The notes under the pieces: generated by a model
What the model was told of the DNA's origin: nothing
Seen by the model: only the letters and a program-made list of their open reading frames with translations
Database searches by the model: none
Origin: Roseibacillus ishigakijimensis
Lineage (GTDB): Bacteria; Verrucomicrobiota; Verrucomicrobiia; Verrucomicrobiales; Akkermansiaceae
Direction of reading: 5' to 3'
Assembly (NCBI RefSeq): GCF_016595415.1
Contig: NZ_JAENIO010000020.1
Location: 1 to 64,000 of the forward strand
DNA: 64,000 nucleotides
Shown here: in pieces, positions 55,356 through 64,000 of the stretch
How positions within the stretch are numbered: the stretch's first letter is position 1
Layout of the letters: each line of letters starts with the position of its first letter
Program-made: the position numbers and the translations under genes

Positions 55356-56613
55356 TTTGCCCGTCTCCCCGCAGCCGGTATTGATAGCTGGTGAGCTCCC
55401 GTAGAGCCATGGGTCCCCGGGCATGCAACTTGTCGGTGGAAATGCCGATCTCCGCGCCAAAGCCGAATTCCTCGCCATCGCTGAAGCGGGTCGAGAGATT
55501 GTGAAACACGCAAGCGGAGTCAATCCCCCGCAGGAACTTCTCCGCCTCGTCCCCATCCTCGGTCACGATGCAGTCACTGTGCTTGGAGCTGTAGTGATTG
55601 ATGTGGGCCATCGCTTCTTCCTGGGAGGGCACCACTTTGACCGCCAGAATGTAGTCAAGATACTCCATCGACCAGTCTTCCTCGCTGGCCTTCTTAGCCG
55701 CAGCACCGAGGATTTCGCAGGTGCGCTCGTCCCCGCGCAATTCCACGTTCTTCTCCTGCAAGGCCTCTGCCACCTGGGGAAGAAACTCGCTGGCGATGAG
55801 CTCGTCGACCAGCAGCGTTTCCAAGGCATTGCACACGCTGGGCTTTTGGGTCTTGGAGTCCACCACGATGTCGACCGCTTTGGTAAAATCCGCCTGGGGC
55901 GAGACGTAGACATGGCAAATGCCGTCGTAGTGCTTGATCACCGGCATGCGGGCCAGAGAGACCACGGTTTCGATGAGGCCCTTTCCGCCGCGCGGGATGA
56001 TGAGGTCGAGGTATTGGTCCATGCCCGCCATCACCTTCACGCTTTCGCGGTCGGTGAAGGGAATGAGCTGAATGGCGTTGGCGGGCAGTCCCGCCTTTTC
56101 GCCGCCTTCCTGCAGAGCCTTGGCGATGGCACGGTTGGAATGGATGGCCTCGCTACCGCCCCGGAGGATGGTGGCATTGCCGCTTTTTAAACAAAGGACA
56201 GCCGCATCGCTGGTCACATTGGGGCGGCTCTCGTAGATGATGCCAATCACGCCGATGGGCACGCGCACTTGCTCGATGGAAAAGCCCTTGGGATGCTCCC
56301 ATTGGGCGAGGCGCTCCCCCACCGGATCGGCAAGGGTGGCTACTTTTTCCACTCCGGCCGCCACGGCCTCCAGGCGGTCCTCATCGAGCCGGAGGCGGTC
56401 CAGCATCGCGGACGACAAGTCACGCTTCTCACCCGCCGCGATGTCCTCGGCATTGGCGGCCAGGATTTCGGCGGCGTGCTCCCGCAGACCATCGGCCATC
56501 GCGCGGAGAATCTCGTTCTTCTTGTCAGCGTCGAGGGTCGCCAGTTCCAAGGCCGCAGCCCGGCCCTTGCGTCCCATTTCCAAAACTTGTTTTGATACTT
56601 CTTCGCTCGTCAT
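55342..56613 (-). CDS. proA: Gamma-glutamyl phosphate reductase
   Basis: 423 aa. VPIGVIGIIYESRPNVTSDA and ILRGGSEAIHSN are the NADPH and substrate motifs; QKPSVCNALETLLVD holds the catalytic Cys. The C-terminal LHARGPMALRELTSYQYRLR is typical. It makes glutamate-5-semialdehyde in proline synthesis. It follows proB at 9 bp. Confidence 0.96.
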   Translation of the reverse strand: MTSEEVSKQVLEMGRKGRAAALELATLDADKKNEILRAMADGLREHAAEILAANAEDIAAGEKRDLSSAMLDRLRLDEDRLEAVAAGVEKVATLADPVGERLAQWEHPKGFSIEQVRVPIGVIGIIYESRPNVTSDAAVLCLKSGNATILRGGSEAIHSNRAIAKALQEGGEKAGLPANAIQLIPFTDRESVKVMAGMDQYLDLIIPRGGKGLIETVVSLARMPVIKHYDGICHVYVSPQADFTKAVDIVVDSKTQKPSVCNALETLLVDELIASEFLPQVAEALQEKNVELRGDERTCEILGAAAKKASEEDWSMEYLDYILAVKVVPSQEEAMAHINHYSSKHSDCIVTEDGDEAEKFLRGIDSACVFHNLSTRFSDGEEFGFGAEIGISTDKLHARGPMALRELTSYQYRLRGDGQIKAR

Positions 56614-56622
56614 AATTCTATC

Positions 56623-57399
56623 CTACTCGACCAAAAAGCGGGTGCAAATACCCTCTCCCTTCACGATCTCAGCCAGTCGCTCGGGGCGACGACCGTTGCC
56701 AATGACGATGCGCACTCCGGTGCCCACCGCCCGCTCCACCGCGTTGAGCTTGGAGCTCATGCCCCCGATGGAGAACTTGCCAGCCACTTCGCCCACTTGC
56801 TTGCGAGCTTCTTCAAAGCTGGTCACCAGCGGGATGAGCGGTCCGCCCACGCCGCCTTCGCAGAGGCCATCGGCACTGGTCAACATCACCAGCAAGTCAG
56901 CGTTCAGGAGTTCAGAAACCCGCACCGACATCATGTCGTTGTCGCCTTTGGAAATCTCTTCCACCGCAACGGAATCATTCTGGTTCACGATGGGCACCAC
57001 GTTGCCTTTGGCGAGGAGACAGTCGATGGTCTTCTTCACCCGGGGGCGCACCTTGTCACTTTTGAGATTATTTCCCGTGAGGAGAATCTGGGCCACGCTC
57101 AGCTCAAATTGAGAAAACAAATTCTCGTAAGTGTGCATAAGACGGGCCTGCCCCACGGCGGCCGCTGCCCGCTTTTCGGGCAAAGTCTTGGGGTAGCTGT
57201 CCAAGCCGAGCGCCGATACACCGGAGCCTACTGCTCCGGACGAAACCAAGACAACGCGATGGCCCTGACGAATCAGTTCTGACAGGGCGGTCACCAGCTT
57301 CACCAGTGCGCCGCCATCCAGTCTTCCATCTTCCACCCGCGTCAAGACGCCGGTGCCTACCTTGATTACAATTAGGTCGCTTTTGTTTGCTTCGGTCAT
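56623..57399 (-). CDS. proB: Glutamate 5-kinase (no PUA domain)
   Basis: 258 aa. The amino-acid-kinase fold shows VIKVGTGVLTRVED, VVLVSSGAVGSGVSALGL, VPIVNQNDSVAVEEISKGDN and ADLLVMLTSADGLCEGGVGG. It lacks the C-terminal PUA domain found in E. coli ProB. It phosphorylates glutamate, the first and feedback-controlled step to proline. The ATG follows the stop of the upstream gene without a gap (TAAATG), and proA follows at 9 bp. Confidence 0.95.
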   Translation of the reverse strand: MTEANKSDLIVIKVGTGVLTRVEDGRLDGGALVKLVTALSELIRQGHRVVLVSSGAVGSGVSALGLDSYPKTLPEKRAAAAVGQARLMHTYENLFSQFELSVAQILLTGNNLKSDKVRPRVKKTIDCLLAKGNVVPIVNQNDSVAVEEISKGDNDMMSVRVSELLNADLLVMLTSADGLCEGGVGGPLIPLVTSFEEARKQVGEVAGKFSIGGMSSKLNAVERAVGTGVRIVIGNGRRPERLAEIVKGEGICTRFLVE

Positions 57400-59097
57400 T
57401 TACGAGCCTGCCGATAACCTACTTGCGGCACTTCGGCAAGCCCCCCACACAGCAGGAAAGACCTGTTTCTTGCGACTGACCACGCCCGGAGCCCGGAAGA
57501 TTCCGTCCTGTCTCTCGTAGGGGAGAGCCTCCAGCAGGGCGGCATTTCCACTCGCCAAAATCAAGCTGTCGTGGGTCGAAATGTCGGTAATCACGAGCAG
57601 CGCCAGGTCGCAGTTTTCTTGCAAACGAAGCTCAGAGAGAGATTCCTCCAACTCCTCCTTCCGCTTGGCAAAGGGCGTCAACCCCCGCTCCTCGATCTGG
57701 GAAATGCTGATCTTGATTCCTTCCTCGAAAAATTCCTTCCGGTCGGTGGTGAGGATCTCCTTCGGGGTGCCTCCCACCAGCAGCGAACCAACTGCAAAAA
57801 ATTCGTCAGTAAATTCCTCCGGGTCCACTTTCGCGATGGGAGCGAGCCACTGGAGGATATCCCGATCAAGCTCGGTAGTGGTCGGAGAAGTCAGCATGAG
57901 GGTATCAGAAATAATACCGGCACACAGACACAAGGCCACTCCAGGAGACGGCTCGAGGTCCCGATGCACGAACTTCCGCGCCACCAGCGTGCTCGTCGAG
58001 CCCACCGGCTCATTCAGAAACCGGATCGGCTCGCGGGAAGCCAAATCCCCCGCCAGGCGGTGGTGATCAATCACCTCGTGGATCTCAGCCTCCTCCACCC
58101 CGGTGACCGCTTGCGCAAATTCGTTGTGATCCACCAAAACGAGGGGCGTGCGCTTGGGTTCCACGAGGTCGGACTTTGACAAAACCCCAACCATCTTGCG
58201 GGTTCCGGCCTTGACCACCGGAAAGAGGTCCTGACTCTCCGCCGAGAGCCGCTTGCGCAGATGGGAGACAACCTCGTTCTCTTCCAAGGCGATAAAATCC
58301 CCCGAGACCACGCTGCGGACCTGCCGCGAACACTGGATAAGCTTGGCCACGCTAGCGGTATCAAGGCTAGCCAGCAGAATGGCCACTCCCTTGGCGCGAG
58401 CGGCGGAAACCAATTCCGGGGAAATGCCAAAGCCTCCCGTCACCACCAGGGCCCGCACCCCGTAGTTGATGGCGGCCTCTTGCACTCCCGGACGATCTCC
58501 ACAGATGACGAGATACTTCTGCACAATGCCATCGGCCTCCGCCCCCGTGAGGCGACGCTGCACGGTCTCCTCGCTGGAGGCCCCTACCAGCAGATGAATT
58601 TCCTCCTCCTCCCCATCCTGACAGGGAGCACCCACCGACTCGGCCTGCAAGGTGAGGCAAATCTTGTGCAAGGAGGCCTGCACCGTCCGCACCGCGATCC
58701 CCTCCATCTGCGTGGGCAAGAGGAGGCGCAGCAAGTCGAGGTAGCGCAAGAGGCCCTTGACCTCGCCCTCCCCATCGACCACCGGCACACTCTTTACCCC
58801 GCTGGCCAGCATGCGGCGGTAAACGGTCAAAAAGCTTTCCTCCGTCGAAACCGAGACCACCTCGCGACGGGCGATTTGCCCCGCCGTCACCCGCACATCA
58901 GTCACCAGGCGCGGAGTCTCCAGCCCGGCCTTCTCCAGCACCCAAGCGGTCCGGGTAGGCACATCACCACAGCGGATGGCCTCCGCGTCGGTCCCAGTCA
59001 TCCGCAACAATTCCGCCTGCCCAATGGCCGAACAGATGGCATCGGTATCCGGATTGCGGTGACCCACCACCAACAGCTTGCTATTCGATCGACTCAT
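57400..59097 (-). CDS. Putative manganese-dependent inorganic pyrophosphatase (DHH-CBS type)
   Basis: 565 aa from MSRSNSKLL (an ATG 12 nt upstream is possible). The N-terminal DHH part has VVGHRNPDTDAICSAIGQAE. CBS domains flank a central DRTGG-type domain (about 75-300: TVYRRMLASGVKSVPVVDGE, DLFPVVKAGTRKMVGVLSK). The second DHH part has LVDHNEFAQAV, EVIDHHRLAGD, and the DHHA2 region ends at about 545. CBS-PPases are regulated by adenine nucleotides. It lies between argS (30 bp) and proB (0 bp) on the same strand. Confidence 0.88.
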   Translation of the reverse strand: MSRSNSKLLVVGHRNPDTDAICSAIGQAELLRMTGTDAEAIRCGDVPTRTAWVLEKAGLETPRLVTDVRVTAGQIARREVVSVSTEESFLTVYRRMLASGVKSVPVVDGEGEVKGLLRYLDLLRLLLPTQMEGIAVRTVQASLHKICLTLQAESVGAPCQDGEEEEIHLLVGASSEETVQRRLTGAEADGIVQKYLVICGDRPGVQEAAINYGVRALVVTGGFGISPELVSAARAKGVAILLASLDTASVAKLIQCSRQVRSVVSGDFIALEENEVVSHLRKRLSAESQDLFPVVKAGTRKMVGVLSKSDLVEPKRTPLVLVDHNEFAQAVTGVEEAEIHEVIDHHRLAGDLASREPIRFLNEPVGSTSTLVARKFVHRDLEPSPGVALCLCAGIISDTLMLTSPTTTELDRDILQWLAPIAKVDPEEFTDEFFAVGSLLVGGTPKEILTTDRKEFFEEGIKISISQIEERGLTPFAKRKEELEESLSELRLQENCDLALLVITDISTHDSLILASGNAALLEALPYERQDGIFRAPGVVSRKKQVFPAVWGACRSAASRLSAGS

Positions 59098-59127
59098 ATC
59101 TTTCTCCACTCGCGTAACGACAAAGCA

Positions 59128-60888
59128 TCACATTTTCTCCGGAACTCCAATCCCCAAAAGAGCCAAGCCTGACTGCAGGACTCGCGCGGTCACCTCGCAC
59201 AAGGTCAAGCGCGAGGCCTTGGTGGCCCCCTCCGATTTCAAGACGGGACAGCTTTGGAAAAAGGAATGATAAGCCCGCGCCAGGTCGAGCAGATAGCTGG
59301 CCAAGATATTCGGACGCAAATCTTCCAAGACCTGCGGCACCACTTCACCGTATTTGGCCAGGGTCCGGGCGAGGTGAATCTCCCGCTCGTCGGCGAGCAC
59401 GAAGTCCTCTCCGGCCAGAGCCACCTCTTCCTCCAACTTCCGGAAAATACTCCGGCAGCGCACATAGCTGTATTGCAGGTAAGGGGCGGTATCCCCTTCC
59501 AGCGCCACCATCTTCTCGAGGTCATAAGTGTAGTCCGACTCGCGGCGATGGGAGAGTTCCATGAACTTGATGGCGCTCACACCGATCAACTCTGCCAGCT
59601 CCTCTTTCTCCTGCTCATCCTCCAGGAAACTCTTCTCCGCCACCGACTTGCGCGCGGCCGCAACGGCATCGTTGATGACGTCCTCCAGCTGGGGCAGATC
59701 GCCCGCCCGGGTTTTCAGCGGCGTGCCGTCCTTGCCGAGAATGGTGCCGAACTTCACATGCGCCAGCTCGGCCTGGCAGCCTCGGCGCCGGGCAACGTGG
59801 AAGAGCCGCGTGAAGTGCTCTTCCTGACGAAAGTCCACCACATACCAGATCACCTCCGCCTCCCACTCCGCGAGCCGGTAGTCGATGGTGGCGATGTCAG
59901 TAGTGGCGTAGTTGAACCCGCCATCGCGCTTGCGAATGAGGAAGGGATAGTCCTCCACCCCTTCCTTGGTGGTTTTCAAAAACGGATCCTTTTTCGGCGG
60001 CAGTTCCCCGTCGGAAAAGACACAGATCGCACCCTCACTCTCGCGAGCCATCCCGGAGGACACCATCTCCTCCACCAGCGGCGCGAGCCGATCATTGTAA
60101 AAACTCTCCCCCAGCCAATAGTCGAAGCTCACATCCAGCCGGTCGTAGATGGCATTGAGCCCCTTCTTGGAAAGCTCGATGCAGCGCTGCCAGATGGCAG
60201 TATTCTCCGCATCCCCCTGCTGCAGCTTGACCAACTCCGCACGACACTCGTCGGCAATCGCCTCCTCCGCTTTGGAAGAACTGCTGCCCAGACGGTAGAG
60301 CCGGAGCAATTCGCGCAAGGGCTCCTCCTCCAGCGCCTTTTCATCGAGCTCCTTTTTCCACGCCCACAACACCATGCCGAACTGCGTGCCCCAGTCGCCA
60401 ATATGATTGTCCTTGATGACCTCGTGCCCGAGGAAAGTCGCCACCCGCGCCAGTGACTCCCCAATCACGGTCGAGCGGATGTGCCCCACATGCATGGGCT
60501 TGGCCACATTGGGAGCGGAAAAGTCGACCACGATGCGCTTGCGGTCCCCCACCATCGGCACCCCCAGGCGGTCATCGCCAAAGAGCACCCGCACCTGCTC
60601 CGCAAAGAAGGCGGGAGCGAGCTTGAAATTGATGAACCCCGGCCCCGCCAACGAGACCTCGGCCTTGCCCGCCAAAGCCGGCTCCAGATGAGTGAGCACT
60701 TCCTCCGCTAGCGCGCGGGGATTCTTCTTCGCGGCTTTGGCCAACATCATGGCGGCATTCGATTGGTAATCGCCGTGACGGATATCGGAGGCCGCCACCA
60801 CGGCCACCCGCGCCAAGTCCGCGCCCTCGATTCCCGCCTTCGCAAAGGAGTCCGTCAACAAGCCCCGCAGGGTTTCCGCCAAAGTCAT
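59128..60888 (-). CDS. argS: Arginyl-tRNA synthetase
   Basis: 586 aa. N-terminal Arg-tRNA domain (1-110), HIGH motif as PMHVGHIRST (about 132-141), FDVSFDYWLGESFYNDRLAP in the core, then IGVSAIKFMELSHRRESDYT and the anticodon-binding helices. Class I; no KMSKS but the ArgRS-type core is clear. First gene of the run argS-ppaC-proB-proA. Confidence 0.96.
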   Translation of the reverse strand: MTLAETLRGLLTDSFAKAGIEGADLARVAVVAASDIRHGDYQSNAAMMLAKAAKKNPRALAEEVLTHLEPALAGKAEVSLAGPGFINFKLAPAFFAEQVRVLFGDDRLGVPMVGDRKRIVVDFSAPNVAKPMHVGHIRSTVIGESLARVATFLGHEVIKDNHIGDWGTQFGMVLWAWKKELDEKALEEEPLRELLRLYRLGSSSSKAEEAIADECRAELVKLQQGDAENTAIWQRCIELSKKGLNAIYDRLDVSFDYWLGESFYNDRLAPLVEEMVSSGMARESEGAICVFSDGELPPKKDPFLKTTKEGVEDYPFLIRKRDGGFNYATTDIATIDYRLAEWEAEVIWYVVDFRQEEHFTRLFHVARRRGCQAELAHVKFGTILGKDGTPLKTRAGDLPQLEDVINDAVAAARKSVAEKSFLEDEQEKEELAELIGVSAIKFMELSHRRESDYTYDLEKMVALEGDTAPYLQYSYVRCRSIFRKLEEEVALAGEDFVLADEREIHLARTLAKYGEVVPQVLEDLRPNILASYLLDLARAYHSFFQSCPVLKSEGATKASRLTLCEVTARVLQSGLALLGIGVPEKM

Positions 60889-60933
60889 GCAGGCAAGTAG
60901 CCCGCCCCGCCCGCTTTTTTCAAGTCCGGTCTC

Positions 60934-61239
60934 TTACGACTTCAGGAAAAGATGAGCCTGCTCCCGGCTCTGCCAGAATTCGAGGAACTCCGCGAATTTT
61001 CTCCGGTTGCGCTCCCGCTGCTTCTCCTCCCCCCAATCAACAATCCAGAAGGTGCCCACCAAGCCGATTCCCCCGCTCAGCAGAAGGCTCCAGCTTCCAG
61101 GCTTCTGCCCCTTCATGGCAAAGGTCGCCACGAACGCGTAAGCCATTCCTGCCAGTCCCCCTAAGACCTCTCCACGATTGACCGAATCCAAAAGCGACCG
61201 ATGCTGGCGGGCAAAATCCCGCGGGCAGCGCCGCTGCAC
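60934..61239 (-). CDS. Small membrane protein of unknown function
   Basis: 101 aa with a GTG start; ATG at 61146 is an alternative start. Two membrane helices (about 25-44 and 50-68), then a charged C-terminus (KQRERNRRKFAEFLEFWQSR). Not recognised. It lies between PPK2 (57 bp upstream on the same strand) and argS (45 bp downstream). Confidence 0.5.
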   Translation of the reverse strand: MQRRCPRDFARQHRSLLDSVNRGEVLGGLAGMAYAFVATFAMKGQKPGSWSLLLSGGIGLVGTFWIVDWGEEKQRERNRRKFAEFLEFWQSREQAHLFLKS

Positions 61240-61296
61240 CCTTGGCGGGAGATGGGAGACCAGGTCCTGATAGGTCCGGCGGTCCCTCCGGCCGCC

Positions 61297-62124
61297 CTAT
61301 TCTCCCAGAGAAATCTCCCCCGGCTTCCAAGTCGGCTCGGGAAAGCTCATCTCCAGCTTCTTCAAGGTGTCCACCATGATGCGGGCCACGCACAGGTTGC
61401 GATACCACTTGCGATCCGCCGGAACGACATACCAGGGAGCCTCCTTGGTGGAAGTCTTCTCAATGACGTCCTCATAAGCGTGCATGAAGTCCTCCCACCG
61501 TGCCCGATCCTTCAAATCATCGGGATTGAACTTCCAATATTTGTCGGGATTGTCCAAGCGCGATTGCAAGCGCTCGCGCTGCTCCTCCTTGGAGATATGG
61601 AGAAAAATCTTCACGATGGTCGTCCCTTCCTCGGCCAACATGCGCTCGAAGTCGATGACGTGGCGATAGCGCCGCTTCCACACCGGGTCGGGATAGAGCT
61701 CCTTCACCCGCACTGCGATGATGTCCTCATAATGGCTGCGGTTGAAGACCGTGAGGTGACCGTTGCGCGGCACATGCTCGTGCACCCGCCACAGGAAGTC
61801 GTGCGCCAGCTCCTCCTCGGAAGGCTTCTTGAAGGAGACCACATTGAGTCCCTGCGGATCCACCCGGCTGAAGACGTGCTTGATGCAGCCGTCTTTTCCC
61901 CCCGTATCCATCGCCTGCATCACCACCAGCACCCGGTGCTTGTCCTGGGCGTAGAGCTTCTTTTGCAACTGCTGCAGCTCATCGCGCAGTTGGTCAAAGG
62001 GTCCCCACGAATCCTCCTTATTCAAGTCCTCGGCCAAGGTCTTCTCATGGGGGTCCAGCTCGGCAAGCCGCAACTTCGTTCCCGGCTTGTGGCGATAGCG
62101 TTCTTCAGCTCCTGAGGCAGGCAT
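61297..62124 (-). CDS. Polyphosphate kinase 2 family protein
   Basis: 275 aa from MPASGAEERYRHK; a longer frame to 62208 has no homology. Walker A AMDTGGKDG, the lid and Walker B VFNRSHYEDI, and DFERMLAEEGTTIVKIFLHI, then KYWKFNPDDLKDRARW are typical of PPK2. It uses polyphosphate to phosphorylate nucleotides (PPK2 classes I-III), class not certain. Confidence 0.92.
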   Translation of the reverse strand: MPASGAEERYRHKPGTKLRLAELDPHEKTLAEDLNKEDSWGPFDQLRDELQQLQKKLYAQDKHRVLVVMQAMDTGGKDGCIKHVFSRVDPQGLNVVSFKKPSEEELAHDFLWRVHEHVPRNGHLTVFNRSHYEDIIAVRVKELYPDPVWKRRYRHVIDFERMLAEEGTTIVKIFLHISKEEQRERLQSRLDNPDKYWKFNPDDLKDRARWEDFMHAYEDVIEKTSTKEAPWYVVPADRKWYRNLCVARIMVDTLKKLEMSFPEPTWKPGEISLGE

Positions 62125-62250
62125 GATGCGGAGAGTCTGCCTTGCTGAGACCATGAGGCAAGCATTCGTTGAGTCGCCTTTCCTCTCCGGCAACAGGTTC
62201 GACGCCATTTTCTTTGACCTCCCCTCCTCCTTCCGCTCTGTTAGTCAGCG

Positions 62251-63168
62251 ATGATTTCGCGACGCCACTTTCTCCAACAAGCCGGGGCCGCCTGCCTCTT
62301 GGGCGGCTTGAGCTCTGCCGAAGACGAGCCCCCCTCCCCGGACCAATGGCCCACCGTGCTCTTTGAAAAACCAGTGCAAAACCTCTCCTACGAGGAGATT
62401 GCCGACAAGGTCGCGGCCATGGGCCTGCACGGGCTGGAGGCCACCATCCGCCGTGGAGGCCACATCGAGCCCGGCGACGCCGCCGCCCAGGTGCCGGGCA
62501 TGATGAAAGCCCTCTCCGCCGCCGGGCTGGAGACCGTCATCGCTGCCACCCACGTCCTGCAGCCCGACGAACAGGCCCGCGACTTCCTCAAGGTGCTGCG
62601 CGACAATGGCATCACCCGCTACCGCACCGATTACTACCGCTACCAGCAGGGCCAGAACCTCCTGGCCCAGGCCCGCGACTTCCACATCCAGGCCAGCAAG
62701 CTCGCCGAGCTCAATGCCGAACTCGGCATGCAGGCCTACTACCAGCTCCACTCCGGCTCCCGCCTCGCCGGGGCCCTCCACTGGGATGCCGCCCTCATCT
62801 TCGAAGGCCTCGACCCCGCACACTTCGCCATCGCCTACGATCTCCGCCACGCCCGCACCGATACCGGCCTCTCTTGGCAGCTCTCCGAGGAGCTCGTCCG
62901 CGACCACGTGCGCGCCCTCTACATCAAGGACGCTCGCTGGGAGGGAGAGCACAACGAAAAGCTCGCCAGCACCCCGCTCGGCACTGGCTTCGTCACCCGC
63001 GAGCTCTTCGACCACGTCCACCGCCACTACGACGGCCTGCCCCTGAGCCTCCACATCGAGTGGGCCAAGCACTCCATCTACCCTCGCGAGGTCGCCTCCC
63101 AGGCCTGGCCCCTCATCGAGCGCGATGCCCGCACCCTCCAGCAATGGCTGGGTAAAAAGACAGACTAG
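62251..63168 (+). CDS. Tat-exported sugar phosphate isomerase/epimerase-like TIM-barrel protein
   Basis: 305 aa. The N-terminus SRRHFLQQAGAACLLGG is a twin-arginine signal. The rest is an AP endonuclease 2/xylose isomerase-like barrel (ADKVAAMGLHGLEATIRRGG; GMQAYYQLHSGSRLAG; LYIKDARWEGEHNEK). Such proteins are common in Verrucomicrobia and Planctomycetes, and act on sugars; substrate unknown. It overlaps the convergent Nudix gene by 4 bp. TatA is encoded at 37227. Confidence 0.82.
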   Translation: MISRRHFLQQAGAACLLGGLSSAEDEPPSPDQWPTVLFEKPVQNLSYEEIADKVAAMGLHGLEATIRRGGHIEPGDAAAQVPGMMKALSAAGLETVIAATHVLQPDEQARDFLKVLRDNGITRYRTDYYRYQQGQNLLAQARDFHIQASKLAELNAELGMQAYYQLHSGSRLAGALHWDAALIFEGLDPAHFAIAYDLRHARTDTGLSWQLSEELVRDHVRALYIKDARWEGEHNEKLASTPLGTGFVTRELFDHVHRHYDGLPLSLHIEWAKHSIYPREVASQAWPLIERDARTLQQWLGKKTD

Positions 63169-63623
63169 AGCTTCACCTCGAAGAAGTCCCACATCACCTT
63201 GCGGTAGACCTCCCGCTTGAATTCCGGAAGCCAGGTGAGCTTGAAGTCTGCAGGCTTGATCCACTTGTATTGACGGAATTCACGCGGCTTCCGCTGGATA
63301 TCAATCTTCGCCTCCACATCGTGCAGGAGGCAGCGATAGTAGGTCTGCTCCTGCCCGTCGAACCACCCCTTGCGCTTCCGCTTCTTTACCGAAGGCGGGT
63401 AGAGATAACGGTAGCCTCCCCGCATCTCCAGGATGTCATAGCTCTGGGGCAAAAGACCAATCTCCTCCTCCACCTCGCGCTTGAGCGCCTCCTCCAGGGT
63501 CTCCCCCTCATCCACTCCCCCTTGCGGGAACTGCCAGGCACCTTTGACCTTGATACGCTCGCAGATCAGCAAGCGACCGTCTTCTCGCACAAGCAACAAA
63601 GCGACATTGGGACGAAATTCCAT
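63165..63623 (-). CDS. Nudix hydrolase, RppH-like
   Basis: 152 aa. The Nudix box is GGVDEGETLEEALKREVEEE IGL (about 36-58; last residues IGL), with FRPNVALLLVREDGRLLICE and WQFPQGG before it, and FKREVYRKVMWDF at the end. The RppH group removes pyrophosphate from 5'-triphosphate RNA or cleaves dinucleoside polyphosphates. Single gene, convergent with the TIM-barrel gene. Confidence 0.88.
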   Translation of the reverse strand: MEFRPNVALLLVREDGRLLICERIKVKGAWQFPQGGVDEGETLEEALKREVEEEIGLLPQSYDILEMRGGYRYLYPPSVKKRKRKGWFDGQEQTYYRCLLHDVEAKIDIQRKPREFRQYKWIKPADFKLTWLPEFKREVYRKVMWDFFEVKL

Positions 63624-63911
63624 AACTCGGGGGGAGAGCGGCAGGCCGCAACCTCATGTCACACCCCCGCTTCGGCGCGGGAGTCTTCCACGCCCGCCCC
63701 CCCTTTGCCTAGTCTTAAGACCAAGGATGATTCAAAAATTCCGCTCCCCCCGGCCATCCCTTTCCAGACAAGCACTTGCCCTCACTCGTCCCACCCCGCT
63801 CCCCGTCCCACGCCCCTCCTCCACCCTCTCCCCGGAACAGCGGCAGAAAACCCCTCCCCCCGGGAAAAAACGGTCGCTTTTCCCCCCGCATGACGTTCAA
63901 TTCCGCTTGTC

Positions 63912-64000
63912 GTGAATCTTCCCAACGCCATCACCATCGCCCGCCTCGTCCTGACGGCCGTCTTCGTCATCGCGGTCTCCTTCTACACCACCCTCGGCAA
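63912..64000 (+). CDS. pgsA: CDP-diacylglycerol-glycerol-3-phosphate phosphatidyltransferase, N-terminal fragment
   Basis: The window stops after 29 codons. The GTG start at 63912 gives VNLPNAITIARLVLTAVFVI, matching the start of PgsA (NLPNxITIxR). The 3' part lies outside, so identity is by the N-terminus only. The upstream 288 bp hold no gene; the last about 100 bp before it are C-rich on plus. Confidence 0.8.
   Translation, partial: MNLPNAITIARLVLTAVFVIAVSFYTTLG

Overview
The window looks like chromosomal DNA of a free-living bacterium of the Verrucomicrobia (PVC group). The DNA is GC-rich and most genes are conserved housekeeping genes. Lineage hints are a protein of the Verru_Chthon cassette protein A type (41226-44774), a very large secreted LamG / sorbosone-dehydrogenase-like / diheme cytochrome protein with a Verrucomicrobia-style C-terminus (47302-52683), a bacterial SET-domain protein (11538-12119) and a second, zinc-finger-less ClpX-like ATPase (32369-33997). 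I see no phage, insertion sequence, CRISPR array or integrase. The genus cannot be named from the sequence alone.

Layout. 1-5.1 kb: tmRNA with its terminator, a beta-lactamase-fold esterase, a membrane-anchored unknown, an orphan CreB-like response regulator, and a minus-strand cluster of rpsR, rpmG (57 aa) and a DksA/TraR-like gene. 5.3-10.4 kb, plus strand: scpB, pheA (chorismate mutase-prephenate dehydratase), clpX, a small lipoprotein and a TRAM/Fe-S rRNA uracil methyltransferase. 10.4-17.4 kb, mostly minus: a thioredoxin-fold protein without its cysteines, a SET protein, gap, adk and fmt, with a Gly/Cys-rich membrane protein on plus. 17.5-20.8 kb: GH76 glycosidase, tRNA-Gly(GCC), a CAU-anticodon tRNA, a YiiX-like amidase and TerC.

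20.9-26.4 kb, minus: M20 dipeptidase, a small membrane protein and a MATE exporter, then an ECF sigma / membrane anti-sigma-like / PDZ operon. 26.5-29.3 kb, plus: two coiled-coil membrane proteins followed by gatC and gatA. 29.5-34.5 kb, minus: SLC13 transporter, infA, and a three-gene cluster of an anchored protein, the ClpX-like ATPase and a membrane protein whose start overlaps the ATPase stop. 34.6-40.7 kb: M16 peptidase, tatA, an EEP-family lipoprotein with a terminator inside its first codons, an ABC-2-like permease (minus) and a lone OppD-type ATPase. 40.9-53.6 kb: pilin-like protein A, a secreted unknown, a GH39-like glycosidase, the 1793-aa multidomain protein and a PAS-AraC regulator.

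53.8-64 kb: YacP-like nuclease, glutaredoxin, RibD-C reductase, the argS-ppaC-proB-proA run, PPK2, a Tat-exported TIM-barrel protein, a Nudix (RppH-like) hydrolase and the first 29 codons of pgsA cut by the window edge. Core functions are translation (tmRNA, infA, rpsR, rpmG, fmt, argS, gatCA), proteolysis (clpX and paralogue) and amino-acid synthesis (pheA, proBA). The accessory content is secreted carbohydrate and redox enzymes with their regulators. The best candidates for undescribed biology are the ClpX-like/membrane-protein cluster, the paired coiled-coil membrane proteins, the Cys-less thioredoxin-fold/SET pair, the terminator embedded in the start of a coding region, and a possible non-AUG, RGG-extended form of IF-1.
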